This document shows positions 40,640 to 48,693 of a DNA stretch of 64,000 bases, piece by piece. The notes under the pieces were generated by a model. The model saw nothing but the letters and a program-made list of their open reading frames with translations. It ran no database searches and was not told the origin of the DNA. The stretch is from UBA10518 sp022837185. Lineage in GTDB: Bacteria > Desulfobacterota > Desulfobulbia > Desulfobulbales > Desulfobulbaceae. The translations under genes and the position numbers were made by a program. Each line of letters opens with the position of its first letter. Position 1 is the first letter of the stretch. The stretch is taken from the NCBI GenBank assembly GCA_034007705.1, contig JAVEQK010000007.1:54236-118235 (forward strand), in the 5' to 3' direction.

Positions 40640-42172
40640 CTATTTCTGCAGGGGCTGCCAGGTGCGGATCAGGGCGATCAGCGTCCGGGTGACGATGCCC
40701 GACGGCCCCTTGGCCGGTATATACGGCTTTTCGGTGAACCCCCAGGCCGTCCCGGCTATGTCCAGATGGGCCCATGGGGTATCGCCGACAAACTCCTGCA
40801 GAAACGATGCGGCGGTAATGGTTCCCGCCGATTTGCCGCCGATGTTTTTCAGATCCGCCACGTCCGATTTCAACTGTTTCGTATATTCCGGACCCAGCGG
40901 CAGCCGCCACAACGGCTCGCCGCACCTGCCCCCCGTGGCGATGATCCTCTCCGCCAGGGCGTCATTGTTCGACAGCAGACCGGTTCGATGATGACCGAGA
41001 CCGACGATGACCGCGCCGGTCAGGGTCGCCACGTCTATAACCGCGTCGGGCTTGAAACGCTTGATCCCGTAAGCCAGCGCATCGGCCACGATAAGGCGCC
41101 CCTCGGCATCGGTATTCACAACCTCGCAGGTCCTGCCGTTATAGTGGATGATAACGTCTCCAGGCTTCAGGGCGGCGGAGCCGGCCATATTGTCCGTGGC
41201 CGGAACAAGGGCGACGACATTCAGGCCTTGGGGCTTCTCTTCGGCAACGGCCTGCATGGCGGCGAGCACTGCGGCTCCACCGCACATGTCATACTTCATG
41301 TCCTCCATGCCGGCGGCGGGTTTGAGGCTGAGGCCGCCCGAATCAAAGGTGAGCCCCTTGCCGACCAGCATCAGGGTTGGATTCTTTGCCCGGGTCCGGT
41401 ATTCGAGGATGACCAGTTTCGGCGGCAGGGCCGATCCCTGGTTGACGGCCAGTATGCCGCCCATGCCCAGTCTCTTCATGTCGGCCTTGTCCAGCACCGT
41501 ACATTTGAGACCGGTCCTGGCGGCCAGTTTGCTGCCGAAATCGGCAAAATGGGCAGGAGTCCAGTAATTTGCCGGTTCGTAGGCCATATCGCGGGCAACG
41601 CATGCCGCCATGGCGGCTGTGCTTCCTTCCCGCAGGCCCCTTTCGACAAGAGAGGGCGGGAAGGTCCCGCCGCTCAGCAGGAATTTCTCAACCTGGCGGG
41701 GGACGTCCTCATCGTCTGCCGGTTTTTTGTACTTGGTGAACAGGTAATTGCCGAGCACGAGTCCCTCGGCGACGCACTCCGCCACTTCGTTGCCGGCAAG
41801 ACCGGTAAAATCAGGAAGGACCACCAGCACCTGCCCGGCCTTGATTTTCCGGGCCTGCGCCGCAGCGGTGCCGGCCGCCACCCGCAGTTGTTCACGCCGG
41901 GGGTCAGGCTGCTCTTCAACTTTGCCGAAGCCGACGACCAGAAGACGTTTGGCCTTGATATCCCCTGCCTTCGCCCCGGGAGCCGATCCGGGATAGAGCA
42001 GCAGGACTTCCTCCGCCTTGCCGGAAAAATCGCCGGCCCGCCAGACCGGCAGTATCCTTTTTCTGATTGAATCCCTGGCGCAGATGAGTTTTTTGTCGTC
42101 GGTTCGGGCAACAATATAAACCAGCAGATCGACAGCCGTCTTTTCGGGATCTTTCTTTGTCAGACTGATCAT
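40640..42172 (-). CDS. pepA: Leucyl aminopeptidase (M17, PepA)
   Basis: A two-metal cytosolic aminopeptidase removing N-terminal residues from peptides. From the start at 42172 (MISLTKKDPEKT, AGAGGGA directly upstream) there are 510 residues. The N-terminal M17 domain is followed by the catalytic domain with VGKGLTFDSGGLSLKPAAGMEDMKYDMCGG and the family signature NTDAEGRLIVADAL, which hold the metal ligands and catalytic Arg/Lys. The C-terminus has GPSGIVTRTLI. An upstream in-frame ATG (42205) would add a short Arg-rich piece and is less likely. A role in DNA binding, known for E. coli PepA, cannot be judged here. Confidence 0.95.
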   Translation of the reverse strand: MISLTKKDPEKTAVDLLVYIVARTDDKKLICARDSIRKRILPVWRAGDFSGKAEEVLLLYPGSAPGAKAGDIKAKRLLVVGFGKVEEQPDPRREQLRVAAGTAAAQARKIKAGQVLVVLPDFTGLAGNEVAECVAEGLVLGNYLFTKYKKPADDEDVPRQVEKFLLSGGTFPPSLVERGLREGSTAAMAACVARDMAYEPANYWTPAHFADFGSKLAARTGLKCTVLDKADMKRLGMGGILAVNQGSALPPKLVILEYRTRAKNPTLMLVGKGLTFDSGGLSLKPAAGMEDMKYDMCGGAAVLAAMQAVAEEKPQGLNVVALVPATDNMAGSAALKPGDVIIHYNGRTCEVVNTDAEGRLIVADALAYGIKRFKPDAVIDVATLTGAVIVGLGHHRTGLLSNNDALAERIIATGGRCGEPLWRLPLGPEYTKQLKSDVADLKNIGGKSAGTITAASFLQEFVGDTPWAHLDIAGTAWGFTEKPYIPAKGPSGIVTRTLIALIRTWQPLQK

Positions 42173-42354
42173 TCCCTCTTCTCTCCTCCATCTCCTTCCA
42201 CGCAAATACGCATCATCCCCTGTTCATTACACTATTCAGCGGTTTGATTCAATTACTCTATGCGGGCCAGAATCAGGACCCCATCATTCATTGGCAAAAT
42301 GCTTCTCATCCGCTATGATGGAGACCGTAACCCATTGAATAGAGGAGAACAAGC

Positions 42355-43422
42355 GTGCTCACGATTCTTATCTGTACCGTTACCATAGCAATTGTCGTAT
42401 CCGCCATGTGCAGCCTGCTGGAGGCATCCCTCTACTCCCTCCGCCTGAGCCATATCGAAGTCATGGCCAAGACCAGGCCGCGAACCGCCGGACTGCTGAA
42501 AAAACTGAAGACAAACATAGACGAACCCATCACCGCCATCCTGACGCTGAACACCATTGCCAACACCATCGGGGCCGCCATTGCCGGCGCGGCGGCGGCG
42601 GCAGTGCTGGGCCGGGGAAACCTTGTCTGGTTTTCCCTTGCCTTTACCCTGGCCATCCTGATCTTTTCCGAAATCCTGCCCAAAACAGCCGGCGTCGTCT
42701 ATGCACGCCATCTTGGGCCGTTCATTGCTTCCCCCCTTCAATGGATGATATTCATCCTGTGGCCCTTTATCTGGCTCTGCCGCATAGTGACCCTGCTCAT
42801 CCCCCACAAGGGAACCCCAATCAGGATTTCCGCCGAGGAACTCCAGGCAATCGCCATTATCAGCCGCAAAACAGGAGAAATAGAAGCGGAGCAGGAACAG
42901 GTCATTACCAATATCCTGCAGCTCGGGGAGCAGAACGTCCGCCAGGTCATGACCCCGCGAACCGTAACCTTTTCCCTTGATTCCGCCATGACCATCGAAG
43001 AAGCAGCCGCCTTCAGGGAACAATGGAAAATCCACAGCCGGGCTCCGGTTTACAGCGAGGACACCGACAACGTGGTCGGCATAGTCCTCGGCCGGGAAAT
43101 ATATATGGCCATGGCCGAAGGGCAGAGCAGCATGAAACTTTCCCAGATCATGCACAAGGCCCATTTCGTTCCTGAAACAGCGCCGCTCAACCGCGTTTTG
43201 ATGGATTTCTTCGAGCGGTATCAGCACCTTTTCATCGTTGTTGATGAATACGGCAGCGTAACAGGGGTCATAAGCCTGGAGGATATCATCGAGGAAATTG
43301 TCGGCCGGGAAATCATTGACGAATCCGACACGGCGCGGGACATGAGGGAGCTGGCCAGGAGCAGAAAGAAAGGTATGGTGCTGAACCCGGCTGCACCGGG
43401 ACAGAAGACAGAGGACAGATGA
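42355..43422 (+). CDS. CNNM/CorC-type transporter (DUF21 plus CBS domains)
   Basis: A 355-residue membrane protein. The DUF21 transmembrane domain (about 1-165: LTILICTVTIAIVVSAMCSLLEASLYSL; TLNTIANTIGAAIAGAAAAAVLG; FSEILPKTAGVVYARHLGP) is followed by paired CBS domains (about 195-325: VMTPRTVTFSLDSAMTIEEA; HLFIVVDEYGSVTGVISLEDIIEEIVG). Such proteins are implicated in Mg2+/Co2+ export; older annotation calls them hemolysins. The usual C-terminal CorC_HlyC domain is absent, so this is the short form. The last dozen codons, including the stop, lie inside a composite repeat (43386-43470), so the C-terminus may have been altered by the repeat. Confidence 0.87.
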   Translation: MLTILICTVTIAIVVSAMCSLLEASLYSLRLSHIEVMAKTRPRTAGLLKKLKTNIDEPITAILTLNTIANTIGAAIAGAAAAAVLGRGNLVWFSLAFTLAILIFSEILPKTAGVVYARHLGPFIASPLQWMIFILWPFIWLCRIVTLLIPHKGTPIRISAEELQAIAIISRKTGEIEAEQEQVITNILQLGEQNVRQVMTPRTVTFSLDSAMTIEEAAAFREQWKIHSRAPVYSEDTDNVVGIVLGREIYMAMAEGQSSMKLSQIMHKAHFVPETAPLNRVLMDFFERYQHLFIVVDEYGSVTGVISLEDIIEEIVGREIIDESDTARDMRELARSRKKGMVLNPAAPGQKTEDR

Positions 43423-43470
43423 CAGAAACCGGCTGCGCCGGGGAAGTTGGCAGTCGGCAGCGGGACCGGG
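43386..43470. repeat. Composite repeat B, overlapping a coding 3' end
   Basis: CCCGGCTGCACCGGG and ACCGGCTGCGCCGG palindromes flank ACAGAAG-ACAGAGG-ACAGATG-ACAGAAA, four 7-base units. AGTTGGCAGTCGGCAG follows. The TGA stop of the CNNM-type gene (43420-43422) falls within the third unit. Confidence 0.65.
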
Positions 43471-43556
43471 ATCAAATACTGATCGCAGCAGTGCCGGGAG
43501 GTCTATTGCCGCGCTTTCATTTCTGCATCATATCAGCTGTTCTCACCCACCGTTAA

Positions 43557-44819
43557 TCAGTTTACCGCTTCCAGGATAATGTCGACCCGCATGGTCTCGC
43601 CGGAACGTTCAATGGTCAGGGTGACCGTATCGCCGACCCCGTATCGTTCCAGCTCATCGCGCAGTTCATTATAGTCCTTCACTTCCCTTTCATTGACGGC
43701 AATGATGACGTCACCGAGGACAATACCGCCCGCGACCTCCCTTGTTCCCTGGAGTCCTGCCTTTTCGGCCGCGGAGCCGGGCTGGATGTTGATGATCAGG
43801 ACGCCCTCGACATTCAGTTCCCGCGCCAGCTGCTTGTTGGCGAGACTGACGCCGAGGCCGGGGCGGATGATCTTGCCGGTCCGGATGATTTGCGGCACCG
43901 CCCCGTTTACTTCGCTGACCGGCACGGCAAAACCTACCCCGGCGCTCCCGCCCGACGGACTGTAGATTGCCGTGTTGATGCCGATCAGCCGGCCGGCGCT
44001 GTCAAGCAGGGGGCCTCCTGAGTTGCCCGGATTGATCGCGGCGTCGGTCTGGATAACCCCGTGAATGGTCCGCCCGGTGACCGAGGTGATTTCCCGGTTC
44101 AGGGCCGAAACCACGCCGGTGGTCAAGGTCTGGTCCAGGCCGAAGGGATTGCCGATGGCAAATACCTTCTGGCCGACCAGCAGGTCATCCGAATCGCCGA
44201 TCAGGATCGGATGCAGCTTGGAAGCCGGAGCAGAAATCTGCAGCACGGCTATATCCTGGTCCGGGGCGGCGCCCACCAGGACTCCCTTCCAGGTTGTCCG
44301 GTCCGCCAGGGTCACCTCTATGCGGTTGGCATCACTGATGACATGATAATTGGTGACCACCCGGCCCTGTTTGTCCCAGACGAATCCCGACCCCGTGCCC
44401 TGGGGAATTTCATACACGTTCAGGTTGAAGAGGTTGCGCCTGACCGCAATGCTGGTGATATAGACCACCGATGGCGATGCGCTGCGAAAGAGTTCGATGG
44501 TGTTTTTTTCGTCCTCGGCCAGGTCCCCGCGCGCCGTCACCGGCCGCGGTGTCGCGTCCGGATCGTGCAGGCCGGGCTGAAAGGTCTGGTAGGCCAGCCA
44601 GAGCCCGATGAGGGACAGGATCAGCAGCACGGCCGGATGAACCCTGCCCGACTCGCATAACCCTGAAGGTCCTGGCCCGCTGAACTTTCTCCGAGCGATG
44701 ATGTTGCGGACCGCTGTCCGGAAACATTTGACCCCCTGCATCAATGCCGGTCCCGCACCACCCTGACCCGCCGTGGGATCGAAGAGGCGTCGGAGGGTTC
44801 TGTCGTTCTGTTCATCCAT
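43557..44819 (-). CDS. DegS/HtrA-like membrane-anchored serine protease, one PDZ domain
   Basis: A 420-residue protein. A cytoplasmic N-tail of about 70 residues precedes one transmembrane segment (VHPAVLLILSLIGLWLAYQTF). A trypsin-like S1C domain carries the triad His in VVTNYHVISDA, Asp in PDQDIAVLQI and Ser in NPGNSGGPLLDSAGR. A single PDZ domain forms the last 100 residues (GVLIINIQPGSAAEKAGLQG; GDVIIAVNEREVKDYNELRD). One PDZ and a membrane anchor fit the DegS subtype, an envelope-stress sensor protease, rather than two-PDZ DegP. It is 72 bases downstream of mgtE. The unusually long N-tail may start too early; there are internal Met options. Confidence 0.9.
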   Translation of the reverse strand: MDEQNDRTLRRLFDPTAGQGGAGPALMQGVKCFRTAVRNIIARRKFSGPGPSGLCESGRVHPAVLLILSLIGLWLAYQTFQPGLHDPDATPRPVTARGDLAEDEKNTIELFRSASPSVVYITSIAVRRNLFNLNVYEIPQGTGSGFVWDKQGRVVTNYHVISDANRIEVTLADRTTWKGVLVGAAPDQDIAVLQISAPASKLHPILIGDSDDLLVGQKVFAIGNPFGLDQTLTTGVVSALNREITSVTGRTIHGVIQTDAAINPGNSGGPLLDSAGRLIGINTAIYSPSGGSAGVGFAVPVSEVNGAVPQIIRTGKIIRPGLGVSLANKQLARELNVEGVLIINIQPGSAAEKAGLQGTREVAGGIVLGDVIIAVNEREVKDYNELRDELERYGVGDTVTLTIERSGETMRVDIILEAVN

Positions 44820-44891
44820 TTTCCCTAGTCGCGATGTGCACGCCCTTGACGCGGCAAAAAAGCCGCCCCGTCAGCCGGGTCCCAAATCGGT

Positions 44892-46274
44892 TCAGATATC
44901 GAGCAGCATCCGCGCCACCATGAAAAACATGTACACCCCAAGAATATCAATGGACGTCGTCACAAACGGCCCGGTGGCAACCGCAGCGTCGATCTTCAGG
45001 CGCTTGAGCACCAACGGCACCAGGGTGCCGACGGTGGCGGCCATGGTCATGACAAAAAACACGGCAAAGCCGACGACCAGACCGAGGCGGGCCGTTTCGG
45101 TATGTCCGAGCCAGGCGAGGAGGCCCAGCAGCAGACCAAACACCGTCCCCAGGATCAATCCCACTTTGAACTCCTTGAAAACGATCTTGATTAAATCCTC
45201 CACGTTGACCCGGCCGGTGGCCAGGCCGCGCACCACAATGGTTGAGGACTGGGTGGCGATGTTGCCCCCCATGCCGATGACGATGGGGATGAAGGAAGCC
45301 AGCGCCAGGGTCTTCATCAGCTCTCCTTCAAAGGAGGTAATAATGAACATGGCGGCAATGCCGCCCAGCCATGAAGCCGAAAGCCAGGGTGCCCTGATGA
45401 AGGCACTCTGGGCGGTGGATTTGAAAAGGATTTCCTGGTCCTTGCCGGCGCCGGCCATCTGCAGAAAATCCTCTGTGGCTTCATCGCGGATGACATCGAT
45501 CACGTCGTCAACCGTGATGATACCCACCAGCTTGAAGGTCGCGTCCACAACCGGCAGGGCCAGGAGGTTGTACTGGGAGACCAGGTGCGCCACCTCCTTC
45601 TGATCCGTGTCGGTGGTCACGGAAATGACATTGGTGTTCATGATATTTTTCAACTGCCGGTGCATCGGCTGAAGTATCAACTCCCGCAGGGACAGGACCC
45701 CGGCAAGCTGACCCTCACCGTGGGTGATGTAGAGGTAGAACACCATCTCCTTGTCTTCGCTCCGCTTCTGAACCTTCCTGATAGCCTCCTCGACCGTCAG
45801 GTCCTCGTCCAGGTACATGAAATCCGGAGACATGAGACCGCCGGCCGTTTCCGGATGGTACTTGAGCAGTTCCGCTACCTCGATCCGGTCCGCCGCCTCC
45901 ATGTGGGTCTGAATTTCACGGGCAAGTCCGTCCGGCAGGGCTTCGAGGAGGTCGACGGCGTCATCGGAGGCCATGCTGGTGACCACCTTGGCCAGATACT
46001 TGGGGGAGAATCCTTCAACCAGCTCTACCATGATGGATTCGTCCAGCTCGCTGAGGAAATCCGCAACACTTTCGGTCTGGGCGATAATCTGGAAAATGTC
46101 CTTCTGTTCGATGGGGTTCAGCGATCGAAACACCCAGGCGAGGTCGGCGGGATGGGTCTTCCGCACCAGCTTGACTATATTGTCGACTGCTTTTCTCCGG
46201 TGCAGGCGCCGCAGGGTATCCAACAGCACCTTTCCCTCACTGCCGATCATTTCACGTTTGGGTGATTTTTCCAT
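44892..46274 (-). CDS. mgtE: Magnesium transporter MgtE
   Basis: A Mg2+ channel with cytoplasmic Mg2+-sensing domains. With the start at 46274 (MEKSPKREMIG) it has 460 residues, the usual size; the frame upstream to 46406 is not expected in the family. The N-domain (MgtE_N, about 25-130) precedes two CBS domains (about 135-255: MSPDFMYLDEDLTVEEAI; VVDATFKLVGIITVDDVIDVI). The C-terminal channel (about 285-460) has GGNIATQSSTIVVRGLATG, the conserved ion-path region. The upstream gene is a small DUF2065 protein. I saw no M-box riboswitch in the leader. Confidence 0.95.
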   Translation of the reverse strand: MEKSPKREMIGSEGKVLLDTLRRLHRRKAVDNIVKLVRKTHPADLAWVFRSLNPIEQKDIFQIIAQTESVADFLSELDESIMVELVEGFSPKYLAKVVTSMASDDAVDLLEALPDGLAREIQTHMEAADRIEVAELLKYHPETAGGLMSPDFMYLDEDLTVEEAIRKVQKRSEDKEMVFYLYITHGEGQLAGVLSLRELILQPMHRQLKNIMNTNVISVTTDTDQKEVAHLVSQYNLLALPVVDATFKLVGIITVDDVIDVIRDEATEDFLQMAGAGKDQEILFKSTAQSAFIRAPWLSASWLGGIAAMFIITSFEGELMKTLALASFIPIVIGMGGNIATQSSTIVVRGLATGRVNVEDLIKIVFKEFKVGLILGTVFGLLLGLLAWLGHTETARLGLVVGFAVFFVMTMAATVGTLVPLVLKRLKIDAAVATGPFVTTSIDILGVYMFFMVARMLLDI

Positions 46275-46362
46275 GGAACTGTTTCTCAAGACGGGGTGGA
46301 CTCGGGATCGGTTACAGCCAGCAGCAGAAACTGGAGAAATTAGCAGACAATGACGGAAAAAG

Positions 46363-46563
46363 CTATTGCAAAAGCCCTGAGTGCCGGGCAAAAAGTAAAA
46401 CAACAAAACCGCAGATCATGGCCGCCAGTCCGACAACACGGAGCTGCGCCGGAGGAATCTGCGTCAGTTGCTGCAGCCAGCGCTGCATTGCCTCGGGAAA
46501 AGCTGCGTACGGCAGTCCTTCGAGGACCAGGATGAGACCAATCAGGATGATAAAAAGTTTCAT
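46363..46563 (-). CDS. DUF2065 (YjeT-like) small membrane protein
   Basis: A 66-residue protein from the ATG at 46563 (MKLFIILIGLILVLEGLPYAAFPEAMQRW). It has two transmembrane helices, about 2-17 and 43-60, separated by an amphipathic stretch (AMQRWLQQLTQIPPAQLRVVG). This is the full DUF2065 layout. The family has no known function and often lies near hflC-purA in gamma-proteobacteria; here it lies 88 bases upstream of mgtE on the same strand. A frame extension to 46623 is unlikely. Confidence 0.82.
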   Translation of the reverse strand: MKLFIILIGLILVLEGLPYAAFPEAMQRWLQQLTQIPPAQLRVVGLAAMICGFVVLLFARHSGLLQ

Positions 46564-46790
46564 GCCTGACAACGTAACAAAAGGGTTGACGGGCTGCAAT
46601 ATCTCCGACAAATGGATTGACAATAATAAAAAAAAAAACTAATTTTTACGTTTAATTTCACAGGTGGGAAGGCCTGCGCGACAAAGACGGCTGTTTTGCC
46701 GATCCGAGTACAATTAGCAAGCAATATCAGGTTTGCGATATTGCAACCTCGACAACCTCGCACACATGCTCCGACAAGTTGACTGTATTA

Positions 46791-46811
46791 CGGTATTGCA
46801 ACGAAATACCG
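46791..46811. other. Inverted repeats upstream of purM
   Basis: CGGTATT and AATACCG (46791-46797 and 46805-46811) form a 7-base inverted repeat with a 7-base loop. A second, imperfect hairpin (AGGTTTGC...GCAACCT) lies at 46729-46749. Both are in the divergent region between the DUF2065 gene and purM. They could be operators or leader hairpins; no known riboswitch or PurR-type site was recognised. Confidence 0.4.
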
Positions 46812-46871
46812 CGCCTGACTATTCCCGCTGCCTCCCCTGAACCGACAATCCTTAACCTGATATCATCATCC

Positions 46872-47936
46872 ATGACAGAACCACCTTCATCCCGGTATGC
46901 AGAGGCAGGTGTCGACATTGATAAGGGCAACGAATTTGTCCAGCGTATCAAAAGTATCGTCGCCACGACACAAACCAGAGGCGTCCTGACCGATATCGGG
47001 GGTTTTTCAGGTCTGTTCGCCATTGGCAATATGGGCATTGAAGACCCTGTCCTCACCGCTTCCACCGATGGCGTCGGCACCAAGCTCACCGTGGCCAAGC
47101 TGTGCGACCGTCACGATACCATTGGTATCGACCTGGTGGCCATGTGCGTCAATGATATCGTGGTCTGCGGGGCCAGGCCGCTTTTTTTTCTCGACTATTT
47201 CTCAATCAGCAAACTGGATCTCGAAGTAGCCACCGATGTGGTCACAGGTATCGCCCGTGGCTGCAAGATAGCCGGCTGCGCCCTGATCGGCGGGGAAACC
47301 GCTGAAATGCCAGGGCTGTACCAGCACGGCGATTATGACATAGCCGGTTTTGCCGTCGGCATTGCCGATCGGAACAAGATAATAGACGGCAGCGACATCC
47401 GGGTTGGTGACAAGATCATCGGCTTGGCCTCATCCGGACTGCACAGCAACGGGTACTCCCTGGTACGGAAAATCTGTTTCGAGGAGATGGGCCTGTCGGT
47501 TGACGATCAGATCGATGAATTCGGCAGCAGTCTGGGGGAAGAGCTGCTGCGGCCGACACGGATTTATGTGGAACCGGTTTTGAAGACCCTGCGCAGCTAC
47601 GCGATAAACGGGCTGGTGCACAATACGGGCGGCGGATTCATCGACAACGTGCCAAGGATTCTGCCCGCCGGCTGCAGGGCCATGATTGATCCCGGTTCAT
47701 GGCCGATCCCGCCCGTCTTCGATTTCCTGCAACAAAACGGCGGAATTGCCGGCTCCGAGATGTATCGCACATTCAACATGGGCATCGGCATGATGGCCCT
47801 GGTCAACGATGAGATAGTTGAAGACGTGATGCAGCAGTTCCGGGCTTTTGGAGAATCCCCCTATGTGATCGGCGAGGTGCAGGCAGCCGACGAAAACGAC
47901 AGCCGGCGGATCACCATCAAGGGGATTGCTGAATAG
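46872..47936 (+). CDS. purM: Phosphoribosylformylglycinamidine cyclo-ligase (AIR synthetase)
   Basis: It closes the imidazole ring in purine synthesis, turning FGAM to AIR with ATP. Start 46872 (MTEPPSSRYAEAGVDIDKGNEFV) gives 354 residues. The signature SYxxAGVDI...GNEFV, the ATP-binding TDGVGTKLTVAK and MCVNDIVVCGARPLFFLDYF, the GGETAEMPGLY motif and SSGLHSNGYSLVR are all visible. The frame stays open upstream to 46779 without family-like sequence. A recognisable ribosome site is weak. No other pur genes are in the window. The stop lies next to composite repeat C. Confidence 0.95.
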   Translation: MTEPPSSRYAEAGVDIDKGNEFVQRIKSIVATTQTRGVLTDIGGFSGLFAIGNMGIEDPVLTASTDGVGTKLTVAKLCDRHDTIGIDLVAMCVNDIVVCGARPLFFLDYFSISKLDLEVATDVVTGIARGCKIAGCALIGGETAEMPGLYQHGDYDIAGFAVGIADRNKIIDGSDIRVGDKIIGLASSGLHSNGYSLVRKICFEEMGLSVDDQIDEFGSSLGEELLRPTRIYVEPVLKTLRSYAINGLVHNTGGGFIDNVPRILPAGCRAMIDPGSWPIPPVFDFLQQNGGIAGSEMYRTFNMGIGMMALVNDEIVEDVMQQFRAFGESPYVIGEVQAADENDSRRITIKGIAE

Positions 47937-47937
47937 C

Positions 47938-48175
47938 GGCACGGCTGCGCCGTGAGTCGGCAGTTGGCAGTTGGCAGTTAAAAGTTTGCAGCTTCACTGG
48001 ACAGAGGACAAGCGTAGGTTGGGGAGAGTTGACGAACCCCAACACAACCGCTTGGAATTATTAGGGTTTCGAACTCACCCCAACCTCTCGAAACTCAAAG
48101 CCCCGTACCCCTCCCCCCCGGCGCAGCCGGGAATTCCCAGGCTGCCGACTGCTGACTGATGACTGCCAACTCCGA
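47938..48175. repeat. Composite repeat C with inverted 7-base arrays and a nested element
   Basis: The left end has CACGGCTGCGCCGTG followed by (CAGTTGG)-type 7-base units to about 47993. The right end (about 48117-48175) has CCCGGCGCAGCCGGG and units such as GCTGACT, GATGACT and GCCAACT in opposite orientation. Between them, about 48012-48095, GTAGGTTGGGG...CCCCAAC and its partner CACCCCAACCTC form a separate inverted element. It fills the purM-mogA spacer. Confidence 0.65.
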
Positions 48176-48178
48176 GCC

Positions 48179-48688
48179 TCAGCCGGCGCCGCAGTCCCGG
48201 CTGCCGCCTTTGATCTTGTACAGGGCATGGCGCAGGGCGGGCAGGAACACCTCGATGTTTTCCCGGGCCGCCTTTCTGCTGCCCGGCAGATTGATGATCA
48301 GGCTGTTGCCCCGGATACCGGCTATTCCCCTTGACAGCATGGCATTGGGCGTCTTCTGCAGGCTCGCGTGGCGCATGGCCTCGGCAATGCCCGGAATCTG
48401 GCGCTCAACGACCTCGCTGGTCGCCTCCGGGGTCACATCCGATGGCGCCACCCCTGTACCGCCCGTGGTCAGAATAAGATCAATGCCCCGTTCGTCCGCC
48501 CAGTCCCGGAGAGTACCGACAATCAGATCATGTCGGTCAGGAATCACCGCATAGTCGATCTGGACGTACCCCTCCCGGCAAAGCATCTCGCAGAGCAGCG
48601 GACCGCTGGTGTCCTCCCGCTCGCCCCTGGATCCCTTGTCACTCAGGGTCAGAACGCCGAAGGTATACGTTTCGCTCGAAACAGTCAC
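48179..48688 (-). CDS. MogA/MoaB-family molybdopterin adenylyltransferase
   Basis: A molybdenum cofactor synthesis protein of 169 residues, the size of single-domain MogA/MoaB. Motifs are GVLTLSDKGSRGEREDTSGP (about 11-30), the MPT-binding LILTTGGTGVAPSDVTPEAT (about 72-91) and the C-terminal NLPGSRKAARENIEVFLPALRHAL. It presumably adenylates molybdopterin for Mo/W insertion; MogA and MoaB cannot be separated here, so no symbol is given. It starts 5 bases after the EF-G-like gene stop, an odd but probably operonic pairing. Confidence 0.93.
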   Translation of the reverse strand: MTVSSETYTFGVLTLSDKGSRGEREDTSGPLLCEMLCREGYVQIDYAVIPDRHDLIVGTLRDWADERGIDLILTTGGTGVAPSDVTPEATSEVVERQIPGIAEAMRHASLQKTPNAMLSRGIAGIRGNSLIINLPGSRKAARENIEVFLPALRHALYKIKGGSRDCGAG

Positions 48689-48693
48689 TGCCC

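Noticed and set aside
46624..46871. M-box or purine riboswitch near mgtE and purM
   Set aside because: Only two simple inverted repeats are visible; neither the M-box nor purine aptamer conserved loops are present.
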